Shown: positions 12,252-26,092, counted from the stretch's first letter. The stretch is 64,000 bases of DNA from Ifrita kowaldi (GCA_013398055.1 VZRS01000341.1:402370-466369); one strand, 5' to 3'. The notes: generated by a model from the sequence alone, not told the origin. Numbers and translations: made by a program.

Positions 12252-14250
12252 CAAATTTGGTGCATAAAGGGAGAGGGAGGATCCTTAAAGCTAAGTGAGC
12301 AGTGAGCTGTCTGCAGCAAGGGAGCAGCCCTGGAAATCTGTAAGTGACGTGAGATGTGGAACTTTATTTATAGAGGAGAAAAATATTCTCACTGTTATAT
12401 TTCTCCCCAAATTCTTACCTGTGTTTTAAACTTTGCACAAGCTTGGTTTGGGCTCTAATCAAAGCAGCAAAACGTGGTTGGATGAATGTATGGTGTGGGA
12501 TCCCTGCATCTGTTTGCAGTGGGAAGCAGAGGTGAGGAGGCTGCAGAGTGGAGCAGGAAGGGGCAGCTTTACCCATCCTTTGTGTTGGCAATGTCCTGAG
12601 CTTCAGAATCTGAAGTATTGAAGCAGCAGTTAGTTCAGTTGGGGGGGAGGGAACAGGGAGAAACAGGAGACAAGTCTTCAGGCAAACAAGCTGCAAAGAC
12701 ATGAAAAGGGTTTGTGTATTTCATAAAGCTTGTCTGGTCCTTTGAGTTAGTGTGTTTGGTCTTACCTAAAGGACAACAGCTCCCTACAGAGCCAGCCTTG
12801 CTGTCCTGTGCTGTCACACAGCAGCACCACTGCCTCCACCCAGCAGATCTCTGTGTTTCCAAGCCTGGCACATCTCATTACCTGCTAGCACCTGAGAGCA
12901 GGAACAGCCCATTCATTTCTGCCCCAGGGATGCTGCAGCCATGCACCCATCCACTTAAGTGTCTTGGGGCAGCAGTAGTGCTGAACAGTGATGGACCTGC
13001 TGCCCTACTTCAGATCTGTTAGGATGACTTGGGCAAGACCACACTTCAAAGTGCTGCGGAAGCCCAGTCGTACCTCCTCCTAGCATGGTACAACTTGAGG
13101 ACTGTTTTTTGGGGATGTTATTTCCCAGCCTGCTTTGCATTTTAACAGAGAAAGTTGTGAAGAGTTAACAAGCCTCCTGAGGCTTGAGGAAGCCCCCAGG
13201 TTGCCTTTTGCTGAAGTCAACTTACCTGCTAGATGGCCACGCTGCATTGAAGCAGCTGGGCTTTGCAGCAGGCATCTTGCTTTTGTTGCTGAGAAGGTCT
13301 TCATGAAACAAATTAACCAGGTGCAAGTTCTGACTTAAGCCCACTGGGAACTGGGAAGATAACAGACCATCTTGCCATAAGTTAAATATGAACTCCATGA
13401 AAGAACATTTAAGTGCTACTTGCAGTCTGTCCTTGGCATCTGTTGGCTAAATGGCCTCTTCAAATACACACTAGTGCCCCAACTTCGCTTGCTGTAGCTG
13501 AGCTCCTGATTGCAGGATGCTTTTTACTCCTGACTATTCAGCGTTTGACTCTTGCAGTGTCAGTGGAATTAAAGATCATAAAGAGCAGGGTTTTACAGTC
13601 AGCACTGCTGCTTTTGCTCATGAATCCTGAAAGCTGCTCTGGAAGAGCAGAGGTTTTGTGTGTGGAGGGAAGAGATGAATTAAAATATTTTATCCCCTCC
13701 TGAGCACAGAGAAAGAGAGTCCTTATGTTTGGATGATCTCATTCAGTGGGTATCTAAAGGCTGAGTGATGTGCAGTATGCCAGGGTTTTCAGTACATGTC
13801 ACATGGGAGCAGGGCTGTTTTGCTTTTCTGAGGGGATGGGGGAGATTTTGGTCTATCAGGGGTTTCTCCAAGTTTTGAGTTTGGTTTGCAAGCTAGGTTG
13901 TGCAGACTTGCAACCAGGCAGTTGTCACTCAGGTCTCTCCTTTCATACTTTATGGGTTCATCATCCACCTCTAGTTCTCAGTTTCCTGAAAACTAATGGC
14001 AATTTCAGTGTCCTTGTTTTGGGACTCCTGTGGGACTGCTCCCAGTGTGACACATTCAACAATCAGATCTAGTGAAGTGAAGTCTAGAACATGCAAGGAA
14101 TGGACAAAGCAAGGATCTTGGCAGCTCACCAGCCTCGCTATCTTTCTTGGCTGAGGCTTGCAAGCATCAAGTTGCGCTCCTGTGTGGTGGAACAGTGGTT
14201 TAATGTTTGATAGTGATCAGATCAGGAGTAGAGCAGAGCACCAGGCATCT

Positions 14251-14270
14251 GACAGGTTGTCAAACCTGTC
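14251..14270. promoter_or_regulatory. Hairpin of TGACAG/CTGTCA half-sites
   Basis: GACAGGTT (14251-14258) and AACCTGTC (14263-14270) are exact inverted repeats around GTCA. The block contains TGACAG, TTGTCA and CTGTCA, which match known half-sites of TALE homeodomain factors (MEIS/TGIF). Function is inference. Confidence 0.3.
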
Positions 14271-17200
14271 ATATCCCAGCCTTTTCTTTCCCTTGACAAG
14301 GTTAGCCACTAACTGACAAGGGTACACTTTGCCAGGATGGCAGCAGCGCCTTTAGGAGGAAGAAAAATGCTTTCAAAAATGAGTTCAGCTGCTTTCCACG
14401 TATCACATCATCTCTGCACAAAGCTGCATTCTCAGATGTGCCTTTGCAATGACTTTGAATATTTTCCTTTCTTCACTTCCCTGTTACTGGAAAAACAAAC
14501 ACACACACAGCCTTCTCCACAGGCTGCAGGTGCCCATTGGACGGGGCATGGGGCAGGATTGTAGGGCTGTAAACATCCCTTGTGGTGGCTCCTGGGGTGG
14601 ATGTCTGCAGTCTGAGCACCAGGTGCACACAGCCATGAAAACCCACCTCTGGTGACACTGGTGTTACAGATTAGGCAAGTTTGGAAAGGGATGAACTTCT
14701 TGTCTGAACTGGAGAAATTTCTCTCTTGAGCGTTTTGTCCCCGACCCACCCTTGCCTCTGTTCTGTTTTTCAGGATATTGAAGGGGTGAAAGTGCCACAG
14801 TGTCCATCTGTTCACAGCCCACAGTGCTGACTGCTGTGTTGGTAAAACAGTTCCAACTAAATATTTTTTTTTTAATGTGCTGTTAATACTTCCTCACCCG
14901 TAAGTGTCTGTGACTTTTGCAAGGCAGCTTGGCCCTAGGATTTTGTGATGCAGCCCAGTGCATGTTTGTGTTGCACACTTTTCCCTACTGTGTGCACATA
15001 ATCATACATAAATGCACGTGCCTTCAATTCACTTTTCTCAAACTGTGGCCAAGCTCAGTCACATTAATATTAAAACTATAGGTTTGCAAAACCTTTTTGG
15101 CATCTGCATTTGCTGTAGGAGTGGAAGGATATTTGTTAATCCTTTTCCCATGATGCACTTTATACTGCCTTGGATCTGGTATAGTTTTCACACGTTTAAA
15201 TCAAAATCATAAAGATGATCATCATAAGGCATAAAAAATTAGCATGCTCTTTTATCTATTTTAATTTTGTTTGAATTATGCCATCTGCTTTTCTGAATAT
15301 GGCGGGTAGCTGAAGCAGGAGAATGTACCAGTTGGGAACTGCAGAAACAAAACAACAGTGTATTTCTTGTGGCTGATGGATCATTATTTTATGTGCTGGT
15401 TAAGTGAGAAACCCATGCATCCCGGTAGATCCTTTCTGCAGAGTTCATCCAACAGCCTTTCCAGGCTCTGAGCTCTAATTGCAGCCCTGCTTTTCTCTAA
15501 ATACCAAATGCCTGGTAATTGTAGCCAGACAGAAGCAGATATGTGAGTGCTTTTGCAGGATAGGTTAGTTGCACAAATTTCCCTTTTGGGAATAAGTCAT
15601 GCTTGTACCCTCTCTGTTGGTTCCTTGGGAGGATGAAGGCTGCTCTCCTGCCTCTCTGCTCTGGGAAATGCCACTGGGATGTTACTTAACCCATGAGTGA
15701 GGATGCACTTGCCGTGATCTCAGCTATGGGACAGATCCCAGCCTTTGCATGTGCATGACCTGTGTGGGTCAGTGGCTTGGGATTAGGCCTGAAACTTTGA
15801 ATTAACGTGGTTATTCTTCTGCTGAAAGTGATTATTTTTCTGCTAAAGTATTATGAAAACAGAGTGGATGTGTTATGTAGAAAGCTGCATATTTGGAGTA
15901 CTCACTGTTGTTTGCCATCAGATCCAGAAAGAAATAAACTGATTTTGTTAGCTGTTTTATTAGAAAGGCAAGAAGCATCTGCTTAGCTGCGTTTTGGTGT
16001 GCAAGTTGGTTGGTTGATACTCATCATGGTGCTGTAAGCATCTGTTGACAGGTGGGAAGCGCTCTTGGTGAGCAGGCTTGTGGCTTTGTTGCTTACCTGG
16101 ATATAGCTGCTGCCCAGGACGCTGACAGGTTAGGAGAAAACCACTGCTTTGTGCTGTGCAGAAATCTGTTTGTATAGGTTGATACAGACTGACCCAAGCA
16201 GCTAAGACAGACATTAAATAAATGCCCTTGACTTCAGAATGAAGAGCTGAAGCTGAGCTGCTGTCATGCTAGTGCTGTGCAGGAGCATGTTTTTAAAAGT
16301 GGTAATACATGAGAGTTATTTCACTAGATTTAGTTTCCGTGTCATTTTATGGATTCAGTTTAACTCTGAAAGCTGATACTCACCTAATGAAACTGGAATT
16401 AGTGTCCAGCCAAGTGAAATAATTGTCTTTGGAGGAGAGCGAGAGGATATTGGGCTCTGTAAGGTATTTGCCATGAATAGGGTAGCTTCTTTGTGGGAAT
16501 AGAAAGCAAGAATATTCAAGTGAGTTTCATGGTGTCTTGATACTTCTCAGCTTTCCATGTTCTTGGTGACTAAATGAGCTAAAAGACTTTAGTAGGAAAA
16601 CGAAAAAAGTTCCTCTTTTGACACAATGCTGTATATCTACTATATGTCTTCAGAATGTATGAAGACAGTCTTTGACCTGCACAAATACCAGAGGTCCACA
16701 CAGTTGCTCTAAGGTCACTTGAATAACCCTGTAGAATAACATGCTGGCATTGCCTTTGACAGATTGCCTGGAGATTTGCTTGCTGAAGCCAGTCTTCAGA
16801 GCCACTGTGTCTTGGTAGCAAACACTGTAATAAAATTGTTTGGTTCAAAACAGACCATTCTTCATTTTGACTCGTAATCAATAACTGTCTGTGGCTGGTG
16901 TCGCCTCGGACTGTCTCATGGGGACATATTGTACAGTGGAATCCTGTATGCTAATCTGTGTCTATAAATAAAAATCCATCTCTGTGAAGACTCATACATC
17001 CTTCTGGGGCTGGTGGAGAGCTAGGGGCTAAGAGGGGAGATCTTGTTGTTCAGAGCCTTAGTAGACTTTGGTTAATTTGTATTCTGGATCTGCTTTTTCC
17101 TGAAGGGAGACGGGATTTAGTACTTTTAGCTGGACAAGTGGTATGTTTGCCATGTCTGTGGCAAATGTCTTTGCATTCCTCGTGGCTGAATAAAACAACA

Positions 17201-19103
17201 GCCACAGTGTTTCTGGCAATAGATGACAAGTTCTGGCCTACCCCTCTTAAGTGTAGTGGAGTAACAGCAGATGGGGTCTTGTCTCTGCAACCAGGGAGGC
17301 CAAGTCAGTGGTGCTCAGTGCCGTCTTTGGGTCAGCTCTTGATGGGTACACAGTGATGGGTTTGGGGACAAACCTGCGGCAGTGCTTCCTCATCCTCTCG
17401 CCTTGACAGGATCGTGTGTCCCAGTGGCACCCTGCTACCTTCCAGTGAGATGCTGGTTGGTGATAAGGATTTATTTAGGGGTGTGGCTAAGTGCCACAGG
17501 AGTCTGACTGGTTCCACGTGTCCCAGTTTAGCACTAGACGCCAGGAGGGAGCTGTGGGCAGAGCACCCTGGTTGAAACGTGAGGCTCGTGTGGGATCTGC
17601 TGACTTACAACTTGCTTCTGCTCTGGTGGAGCTGTGGGATTTTTTTTAAAGATGCTTGCAAAGGCTTCTTTATATGGACGTCTGAGGGAGAGGCTGGCAG
17701 TGTGGTGGGAGGATATTGAGTTACTTTGGGCTGCAGGACCCAGTGTCTGTGGAGCAGACGAGTCTCTATTTATACATGCAGCTGATGGTGGGCGTGCAGA
17801 AGCTCTCGGGCTCCTATGTGAGCTGTTGTCTGTGCTGATAGGAAACAGCCGGATGGATACTGGGGAGGTCAGAGATGCTCTGTCGTCCCAAAGTGAGACT
17901 GTACGTAATAGCTGGTATATTTGCTGTCCTGTTGCTAGCTCTTGCCTGCAGCATGTGCAGGATGTGACTTAGATGCAGCAGAGTACTCGCCTTGAATGCC
18001 ACAGTCTGACCAGAAAGGCATGGCTGCCATGAGATGTAGGAAAAGGGTTGTATGATGGTGGTGTGGGGTTATTCCTGCAGTCCTACTCCCTCATGGGCTC
18101 AAAGGGGGTTTAGGCACAGCCCAGCAAGGAGGAAGGCCATGTGCCTCATGTGCCAGGGAGGGAGCAGGGTGGCCATGCATGGCTGAGCTCCAGAAGAGCA
18201 GGCGAGTGCGTTGGTGGCTGCTGCTGGATGATAATGAATATGAAACAGGAGCAGCAGAACATGGATCTAACTCAGTGTCTGCCTATGCTGTTTCAGAACA
18301 TGGCTTAAAGAGCATTTCTCTCCATCAGCTGAAGCTGCCTCTGCTCTGCTGCTTTCCTTATCACAGCTCTATAATGAACCAGGCTGGGGAGTCAATGCAG
18401 AGTAAAAATAACTGAGCTGGAAGAGAGAGTGCAGCTATGGCGCACCATACCACTGAGGGAAATGCTCGCCAAAATGTGCCCACAGGGGTGAAGCAAGAAC
18501 ATGCATGTTTTGAGTCTTAGATGGCACATGGAAACCAACCAAGAGCTGTTTTTCTGGTTTTACACTTCTTTTTTGCTGTTTTTGGAATGTCTCTTCCTTT
18601 ATATGAACTCTGTTTCACTGCAGGGGAGGCTTGTGATTGCTATATTGAGATATCCTGCCTCTGGACAGTTATCTTACAATGTGGGGTGATGCTCCAAAAT
18701 GTGCAGCTTTGGGATCTTTCTCCCTTTGACTGTTAGATTCCATGCTTAAATTGCATAGCTGGCAGTAAATGTTGCCAAAATGTCTTGTAGATGAAGCAGC
18801 TTCATAAGAGCTTTAGTGCCACAACCTTTCCCAACCCCTGCAATTGCATTTTAATTCAATATTTCCCTGGAGTTTTCGAATAATTCTAAATTAATAGGGA
18901 CCAGATTGCAGGGGGAAGAGCTGGCATCGTTCTCTGTTTGCTTACAGAGTCTTCTGCACTGCAGATACCCAGTTGATACACACAGCTGGGAAACCAGGTT
19001 TTCTCCAAGGACAGTTGAACGATTCCTGTTAGAACCCATCCAGAGTTTAAATGCTGAAACAGCTCCTAGGCAGGGTGCTGCAATGAGGGACATGTTACAC
19101 TTT

Positions 19104-19129
19104 GGGGGGGAAGGGAAGGGAAGGCAGGG
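19104..19129 (+). other. Potential G-quadruplex motif
   Basis: Four G-runs of three or more (19104-19110, 19113-19115, 19118-19120, 19127-19129) are separated by loops of 2 to 6 bases. This fits the standard intramolecular G-quadruplex pattern. Confidence 0.6.
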
Positions 19130-20593
19130 AGAAAAGCACAATTTTGCTTTCATCTTTAGTTTAAGAGTGTTGTTAACAAACAGCAAAGCAGTTACAGCAG
19201 AGGTCCTCTGCTGTCATGCCTGGCTCTGAGCTTTTGAGTTTATGGATTGTGAGCAGGCATGCAGTGATGTCAGGGGGGCTGTGTCATTTGGGGTGCCTGT
19301 GGTGCTTCTGCCTTGGTGGGCATGAAGGCTGCGCTTAGTTCTGCATCCACAGGAATCCCTGCAAGCTCATCCATGGAGAGCTGTGGGCACCTTCCCCTTG
19401 CCCTCATCACCGTGCTTCTGGTTTTGTCCTGGCTCTGGCCAGCTGTGACTTTAGCTGAGCCATCTCCTTGCCACAGGGACTCAATTATTCTCCCCAATGG
19501 CAGGGCTGAGGGGTTTTCTGCCAGGGGCTGGCTAGGAACTGTGCATGGCTTGAGGCTGGTTTGCCAGCTTCCCAGACAATCCTTGAGCAATGGGCGTATA
19601 AAAGGATGGTTAAAATCTCGTGGAGTCCTCCAGAGACAGGATTTCACCCCTTTTGCTTAAAAATTATAAGGGGAGCAAAGCACAGCACCAATAGTCTAGT
19701 GATGGACAGACTTGTGTAAGACTTCGGTGTGTTTGGCTTGATGGATTTAAGCCACAGGATTTAGTCACAGCAAATGAAGGCAACAGCCTTCATTTAAATA
19801 ATTGACTAGAATCGTGGGTTTGCATTTTTATTTATTTAAGTGATTCTCATGGGCTGGTAGCCATAAAATACACTGAGGAAGAGAGGCTGTGCTGCATTTG
19901 ATTTGGTGTTCCCTATTTCTTACCCAGGAAAAAAATCCAGTGTTCATGCATGCATATTTAATAAGTTGTATAGATTTATATGTGTGCATTAGGATTTGTA
20001 GCATTTTTGATATACTAATTACGGTTGTTTTGCCCGTGATTTTGTCTCAAACTCTCTTTGAAAAGAAACTGGAATTCAATTACTGTGCACAAAAATAGCA
20101 TTTGCAAAGCTGTGCTGAAATACAATTATCTAAAGCATATCAGATGCACACAAGAAATACTGTCCTTTGCATTAGTATTGTGCTTCTAATCAGGAAGTTT
20201 AGAATGTGAAAAATTTGGTCTGATGGCCTGTCTGTACCATGCTTCTGAAAATCTGAGGATTAGTAGATCTCACTGTTTCTTCGTAAGAGAAAACTCTAAG
20301 CTCCCCAGTTTCAAGTGTGAGAGGATAAAGTTATTTGAAAAGCCTGGTACCTTCTTACAGGGTGGATCTGCTGAGCCCCTGCAGGCAGAAGTCACCTTCT
20401 TTAGTCCAGTTTGGTGGCTTGGTTGCTGTGAAACTTTGTCGCCAAACCCAATTTTAAAAAGTTTTCTCTTTGAAATCCCATTTCTGGTAGTAAATAATGT
20501 ATTTGAAGTAAAAAAAGTATTTGAAATCTTCAGCTGATAGTGAAAGAGTATTACAAAATGTATTTGTGATGTGGTTTGAGAATACTTTCTTGT

Positions 20594-20607
20594 AAAAAAA
20601 AAAAAAA
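20594..20607 (+). repeat. Poly(A) tract
   Basis: An uninterrupted run of 14 A. The preceding sequence shows no polyadenylation signal or gene-like body, so it is simple sequence. Confidence 0.85.
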
Positions 20608-22391
20608 GGGCTGTGCAGATCCCCGATGCAAATTGTTGCTTCAAATTCTGGTCTTGGTCTTGCAGTGACATTACTTTCATGTGGGAGACCCACTGGAAAA
20701 TTTTTTGCCCAGATGTAAGTGCAGGCTTTGAGCCACTGGAAGTATTTCTAGTAAATTCACTTTTCAGGCAGCTGAGAGAAAAACAAGTTTCTGTCAATAA
20801 AAATCTTTGTTATCTTGAAAAATCAGTTATGAATGGAGAAACCATAGCATCATCAAAATGTGTAAGAATAAATTGTATTTTGAGCATTTATTAAGGAAAA
20901 GGTGACAAGACAACAAACCAAAGTTCTTTAAGACCTAAAGACAGGAACTCTGACTGTGAGAGTGAAAAATGGGCCATCTCAGGGCTCCTGTGGTTTCTGA
21001 TATGGGAGGGAAATCCATTTACTTAATTCAAAAGGGAGAAAGTTATCTATAAGCACTTTCATTAAGTTTTCCCAATCAGTAGATTGGGAAAAAGAAACAA
21101 TATCTGTGTGACAGACTTCTTTGAGGTCAGAAATTTTTGTAATTTTAGTGGTAGTGAAAAGACTGTAGTTCTTTGTTTTTCTTGAAATAAATTGGGCCAG
21201 ACGTTGCCGATAGTATTTAAAAAATTGGTAATGTGATTAGTGATTTAATGCTGACTTTACATAGGAACGTTGTTAATATTTAATCAAGTTAAACACACTT
21301 TGTGTCTGCGCTTTGCAAGCAGGGGTGGTGTGAGACCTTGCAAAGCTGCCACAGCACGTGCCAGCTCAGTGCAAGCTGGTCACAGCCTGCCCCAAGTCTG
21401 CAAGGGGGAAAGGCTCCTCTGCCTCTCTAGAGCTGTCATGTCCTGGTCTGCCTGCAATATGAGCAAATTTGATCTTTGATTGCCTCCAACATTAGAGATG
21501 TCCCAAGAGGTCATTGTCTGGCCCTTTGTATCTCTGCTCTGCCTTGTCAGGCCTTTTGGCTGCTCCTCCCTGTGTGTTTTCTATCTCAACGGTACCTTTC
21601 TGGTACCTTTATTTGCACTGAAGCTCATCCACCCTTTTTTTTTTCTCATTCACTCCACTTTTGAGGTCTCTCATCACTATTCAAGCCAGCAAGAGAGATG
21701 TTTGGAGTCAATCTTTTTCCAACTTCCCAGGTTAGATTGATAGTTTTTAAGTAATTCCCATTTATCAGTGGATAGGAGTACTAAAACGTGCTGTTTACAG
21801 TTGGTAGCATTCCTGCTGTAAATCTGTTGTTACACTTGCTGAACAGGCAAGCACACTCCAGGCTAGTATGTGGCTTAGCACATGTCCATCTGCACGTGCT
21901 TTTATGTTGGGAATGGCAAATGCCATGGTTCACATTTACTATGAACTGCTTATCTTGGATGGGCACCGAGCCACATTTGCAGGGGGGTTGGAATTTCATT
22001 AATATAGGAATGTGGGCTTCATTTTCTTTAATTGATGAAAAGTCTTAAATTTGCTAGATGCCTTTAAAAAAACCATGTTTAATCATTATTTTCTCATGAT
22101 TTACTAAGGAAAGGAATGGTGGGATCAGAGCAGTCACTGGAGTACTTTTCAAGGGATGTGGCTGCCAAGCCCTGTTGGTTACACCTATGTGAGGACTGGG
22201 AAGTCTCCTCTGCAGCTGGTATCTGTGGGAGCTGGCTGGCTGACCGATTTTGGGATGCATGAAAGAATGCCGCTGATCTCCTGTTGATATTATTTGGGTC
22301 TAATGAACCTTGGTTCCCAGGTTCATGCTGGGTGCCCAAAGCAGCTGGCCCTGGGCAGCAGTGCTGAGGAGCTCTTGTGTTTGATGACTTC

Positions 22392-22620
22392 TCATAGAAT
22401 CATAAAATGGTTTGGGTTGGAAGGGATCTTAAAGATCATCTCATTCCAACACTCTGCCCTGGGCAGGGACACTTTCCACTGGCCAGGTTGTTTATTGCCC
22501 CACCCAACCTGGCCATGAACAGTTTGAGCGATGGGGCAGCCATAACTTCTCTTGGCAACCCGTTCCAGTGCTTCACCACCCTCTGAGTAAAGAATTTTTT
22601 CCTAATAGCTCATCTTTTCC
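22392..22620 (-). mobile_element. CR1 LINE, 3' end fragment (5'-truncated)
   Basis: The left edge TCATAGAATCATAAAATGG is the reverse complement of the ATTCTATGA-type 3' terminus of CR1. The element therefore lies on the minus strand with its 3' end at 22392. It continues with the diagnostic TTTGGGTTGGAAGGGATC, the GGGCAGGGACAC block and the CAACCCGTTCCAGTGC block. Similarity fades near 22620, so about 230 bp of 3' UTR is present and no coding part. Many substitutions, including a diverged CCAACCTGGCC region, indicate an old copy. The exact 5' break is uncertain by about 20 bases. Confidence 0.9.
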
Positions 22621-25234
22621 ATATCTATGGTCCAGCTCTCCACCTGGAAGGATGGAGATTGGGTCCCTCCAACGGTTTTCTTGGCATCTGCTACATAAAA
22701 TTCACATGCTTGCCAGTTAAGCAGCAGATTTTTAAACCTAACCTACCATTAGCAGCTAAAAAGTTTCCTGCTAGGAGTCTGGTTTGATGGTGGATATTTG
22801 CACTTCGACACAAAATGAAATTTAAAGTCTTTTCCTCCTGGAGCTGCAGCTGGCTATGGCCCTGGGGTAGCTGCTGTATGAATGGGTCCTCGCCTACATG
22901 GTGCAAAAAGGCTGGGTTTGAGTTGAAACTTCCCAGATGCTGGGGTGGATTTCCCTAGGATCCCTGTGCTCAGTGTGTTTGCATTCACAACAGCACAACA
23001 GAATGCAGGTTAGAAGAAAGCCAGAGTGAACCATCAGATGCTTTAATATCCTACCTCTGACTGAAACAACCTCCCTGTGTGGGAGATAATAAACATTTCT
23101 TGTCTCTTAAGGGAAAACCATGCACAGACAGAGACAAGCATATATAAATAATTTACAAAGCTGTAATACACTGTAAATAACAAGCCTACTGAATAATGAA
23201 TTAACCCAACTGCTGATTCATAGGTAAATATCTCTTGTAAAGCAGAATTTTTATAGATTTTTACAGCTTAGTTAATATCCCCTTGTATTTTATTAAGACT
23301 GTTCAGGTGAAGTGTTCTGGTAATAATATGTATATCTTTGGAAGTGAGACAGGGTGGTCGTGGGCTGCTGTGCTGGAGGCAGAGCCTTGCTGGGCCTAGG
23401 CACACTCTGGCTTTTGTTAGTCAGGCTTTTCTTCCCTACTCAAGCAGGCAGCAGAGATTAAGCAGGAAGAATTTTGATGTGGCCAAAGAATTGGAGAGCT
23501 ACGGGGAGGAAGGAGTCTCTGAGCATCTTTTCTTTTTTTTTCCCTCCAAGCTTCTCGTAGTAAATAATGCATTTGCTCTACTTTGGCTGTGCTCTAGACG
23601 TGGTGAGATTTCTCCCTGCCTTTGAGGATGAGGAAACAGCAAAGCTGCTGGGCTGGGATTGCCACCCGCCAGCTGCAGAGTCCCTCCACGAGCACCGCAT
23701 CCTTCCCATCTGTAACGATCGCGTGTCCTTATTCCTTCTAATCAGCTACTCAGAAAGAAACCGGACATGACATTTGCTTCCTCCATGCTGCTTCAGCCCC
23801 CTCTTGCCCCTCTTTCTCAGAAAAGCTGTAAGAAATAAAAACAGTTGCTAAGCTACCTGATACGGAACATCACAGCATTTGTTTGCGGTCCCATATTAAT
23901 GCGCCTTTCTGAACACTGGGGAAGCGGGAAGGGCACTCTCGTAGCCTGAGTTGTTTGTCAGTTAAAGTGTACTCCTCATGTAGATGATATTGAATGTGTC
24001 AATTTAATTTGTGCCTGAAAAGGTGGGGGCATTTTTCCCTCCCTTTCCTCTTGCTCCTGTTTAATGTAGGCTAGTGGAAAAAAAGGCATTACCTGCTTTT
24101 TTTTCATCTTTTTGGGAGCATGTAGCTTGTCAAATATGTTGCTGCTTTGTTTTATTTCTGATAGCTTAAATAATTGCTTTCATAAAAGATAACTAGATTT
24201 CTTTCATCTGGAAGTATGGAAGTTGCAAATTGCATTTTCTGTTAAAATGTAGGTGTCAACTCTGATTTTTCACTGGCAATGTACAGCTGTCACTGAAAGT
24301 GTCTGTGGCAAGGGAGCATCTTAAAGGTTGAAGGAGATACTTTATGAATGAAAATTATTCCAGGATGATATGTGTGGAGTACCTGCTGTGCTAATAGGAT
24401 GATTTTAGGGTATTGCTTTGTAAAGAAGTGGACATTTTGCTCAATATGCAAGGCTTTCATAGAAAAAAAGTTCTATGCCCGTTTGACTCAAGAGGTGGGA
24501 TGTGCCAGCATTAAAGTATTTCTTCTGTTTAAATGCTGTCAGTCTTCAGTTCTGGCCTACCTGGAGCACCTTGCCCTGTAAGAAGAGTAGATCCCAAGAT
24601 ATTCACTGCAGAAGAGGACACTGCTGCCGGTTCTCTTCTAGTTAGCTCAGGATGGGATTATACCTGACCTTAGACCAATTTTCCACGAGTGTAGTTCTTT
24701 CATGTAGAGTTCCTTCATGTATGATGATAACAAGCAACTAGTGCCGCTAGGGATACATTTTGTGTAGGTTGCAGTGAAAATAAAACTGAAATACCACAGT
24801 ATTTTGGGTTCCTATCTCCTTTTCCTGTCAAAATCCCCCGAAATCCTTGCCCCTACCTGGCGGTGTGTTTCATTAAGGGAGCCCTGGGTTCAGTGTGCCA
24901 CGTGGATGGCAGGGAAGCACAGTCACATCTCTCCATATCTGGGGGAGCAGGGAAATGCCAATTGGTCACACACCCCGCTCTCTTCATACACTGCACTGCT
25001 CTGTGTGCCATCAGACCCCAATTAATTCAGAAGGTTGGTGCACGCACATAATTTTCCCCATTGCCCTTCTGACCTGAGTAAGCTGCTGGATTTTTGCGCT
25101 CAGAAGGTAATTTTAAAAGTCTCACGGAATTAGTAGGAATTGGGCTTGAAAGAAGGAGGGTATATACTTAGGCTCATGGCAAAGTGTAGATTTTTGCGTG
25201 TGAATTTCAGTGTAGCTTGTTGAGGCTGCATGGC
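22621..25234. other. Unique noncoding sequence
   Basis: No gene or recognisable repeat. It includes AT-rich pieces around 23090-23330 and 24090-24300. Its last five bases, ATGGC at 25230-25234, are the left target-site duplication of the LTR that follows. Confidence 0.55.
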
Positions 25235-26092
25235 TGTTGGGGTTTTGGGAGTTCCCCTTCTGTTTTGTCTTTTTCTCTTAAAGAATTTTCCCCATACTGT
25301 TGCCAGGACGATAAATTGCTGGGTGCTTAAGCGAAACAAAGCACCTGGCCACAGAGGGCAGGGGAGTCCAACTGACTACTCGCTTTTCACCTGGGGTGTG
25401 GGTACAGTCGGGACTGCTGGTGCTGGCCGGGCTCAGAAGGAATTCGCCAGAACTGGAGGTTTTCTGATTTTTCGGCTGCTTTCCTTCTACCTGAGAAAAC
25501 CCAGGATTCCTGAGCCTATCTCCCCCTGCCCGCCGGGAGCCGGGCTGTTGCTGCCCTGCCTCCGTCGCCACTCCGATCCTTCGCTACTCTGTAGCCTCGC
25601 ACACCTTTTGCCGGCTGAGACCTCCCGGGGTTCCTGCTGCAGCTCCCGAGTCTGATACATCCTGTCTGCCGCCTGGAATCTGTGCTCGCCTCTGCTGTTC
25701 CAGCCTGCTGTTCCCGAGGGTCCGGCCGGGCACCAGGATCAGCTGCCCAGAGGGTTTTGTGAAGCTCTTTCGTCCATTTCCCCTCCCCGGGACCCCGGGC
25801 CTGCCGGCTGTGAGCGGAACTGCACCAGAGGGGGAGTGCCCGCGGCCGAGAGAGACTGGTATTGGGTCTGTGGTTCTAGTTTTTTTTCTGTTACTGCCAA
25901 AGTTACTGTTGTTTGTTTGCCTTGTTATATATATATATTAGTAAAGAACTCTTATTCCTGACCCTCATATCTTTGCCTGAAAGCCCGTTAATTTCAAAAT
26001 TATAATAATTCGGAGGGAAAGGAAGTTGCATTTTCTATTTCAGGGCAGGCTCCTGCCTTCCTGGACAGACACCTGTCTTTCAAACCAAGGCA
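25235..26092 (+). mobile_element. Solo LTR, endogenous retrovirus (ERVL-like), 858 bp
   Basis: The element starts TGTTGGGGTTTTGGG and ends CTTTCAAACCAAGGCA, so it has TG...CA ends. It is flanked by a perfect 5-bp duplication, ATGGC, at 25230-25234 and 26093-26097. A GC-rich middle (about 25400-25860) is followed by a T-rich segment and an AGTAAA polyadenylation-like signal at 25940-25945. The last part (TTCAAAATTATAATAATTC, GGAGGGAAAGGAAG, GACACCTGTCTTTCAAAC) matches the minus-strand LTR at 31539-32577. There is no internal viral region, so it is read as a solo LTR left by recombination. The 5-bp duplication and ends fit ERVL-class LTRs of passerine birds. The family name would need a repeat-library search. 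Open frames inside it are not viral genes. Confidence 0.87.

Larger units (their letters stand above)
12252..22391. other. Unique noncoding sequence
   Basis: About 10 kb with no recognisable gene. Open frames reach 175 codons (minus strand, 20270-20797) but read as random sequence with no domain. A hairpin lies at 14251-14270, a G-run cluster at 19104-19129 and an A-run at 20594-20607. No interspersed repeat was recognised until the CR1 piece at 22.39 kb. Confidence 0.55.

Noticed and set aside
20270..20797. 175-codon minus-strand open frame
   Set aside because: Scattered residue use, a poly(F) patch from the A-run at 20594-20607, and open plus-strand frames over the same DNA point to chance.
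24691..24720. Direct repeat of a TAGTTC-TTCATGTA-like unit
   Set aside because: It is short, imperfect and not expanded, and so not distinguishable from chance.
25230..25655. 141-codon plus-strand open frame
   Set aside because: It starts at the LTR border, with the ATG formed by the target-site duplication, and runs through GC-rich LTR sequence. There is no coding signature.
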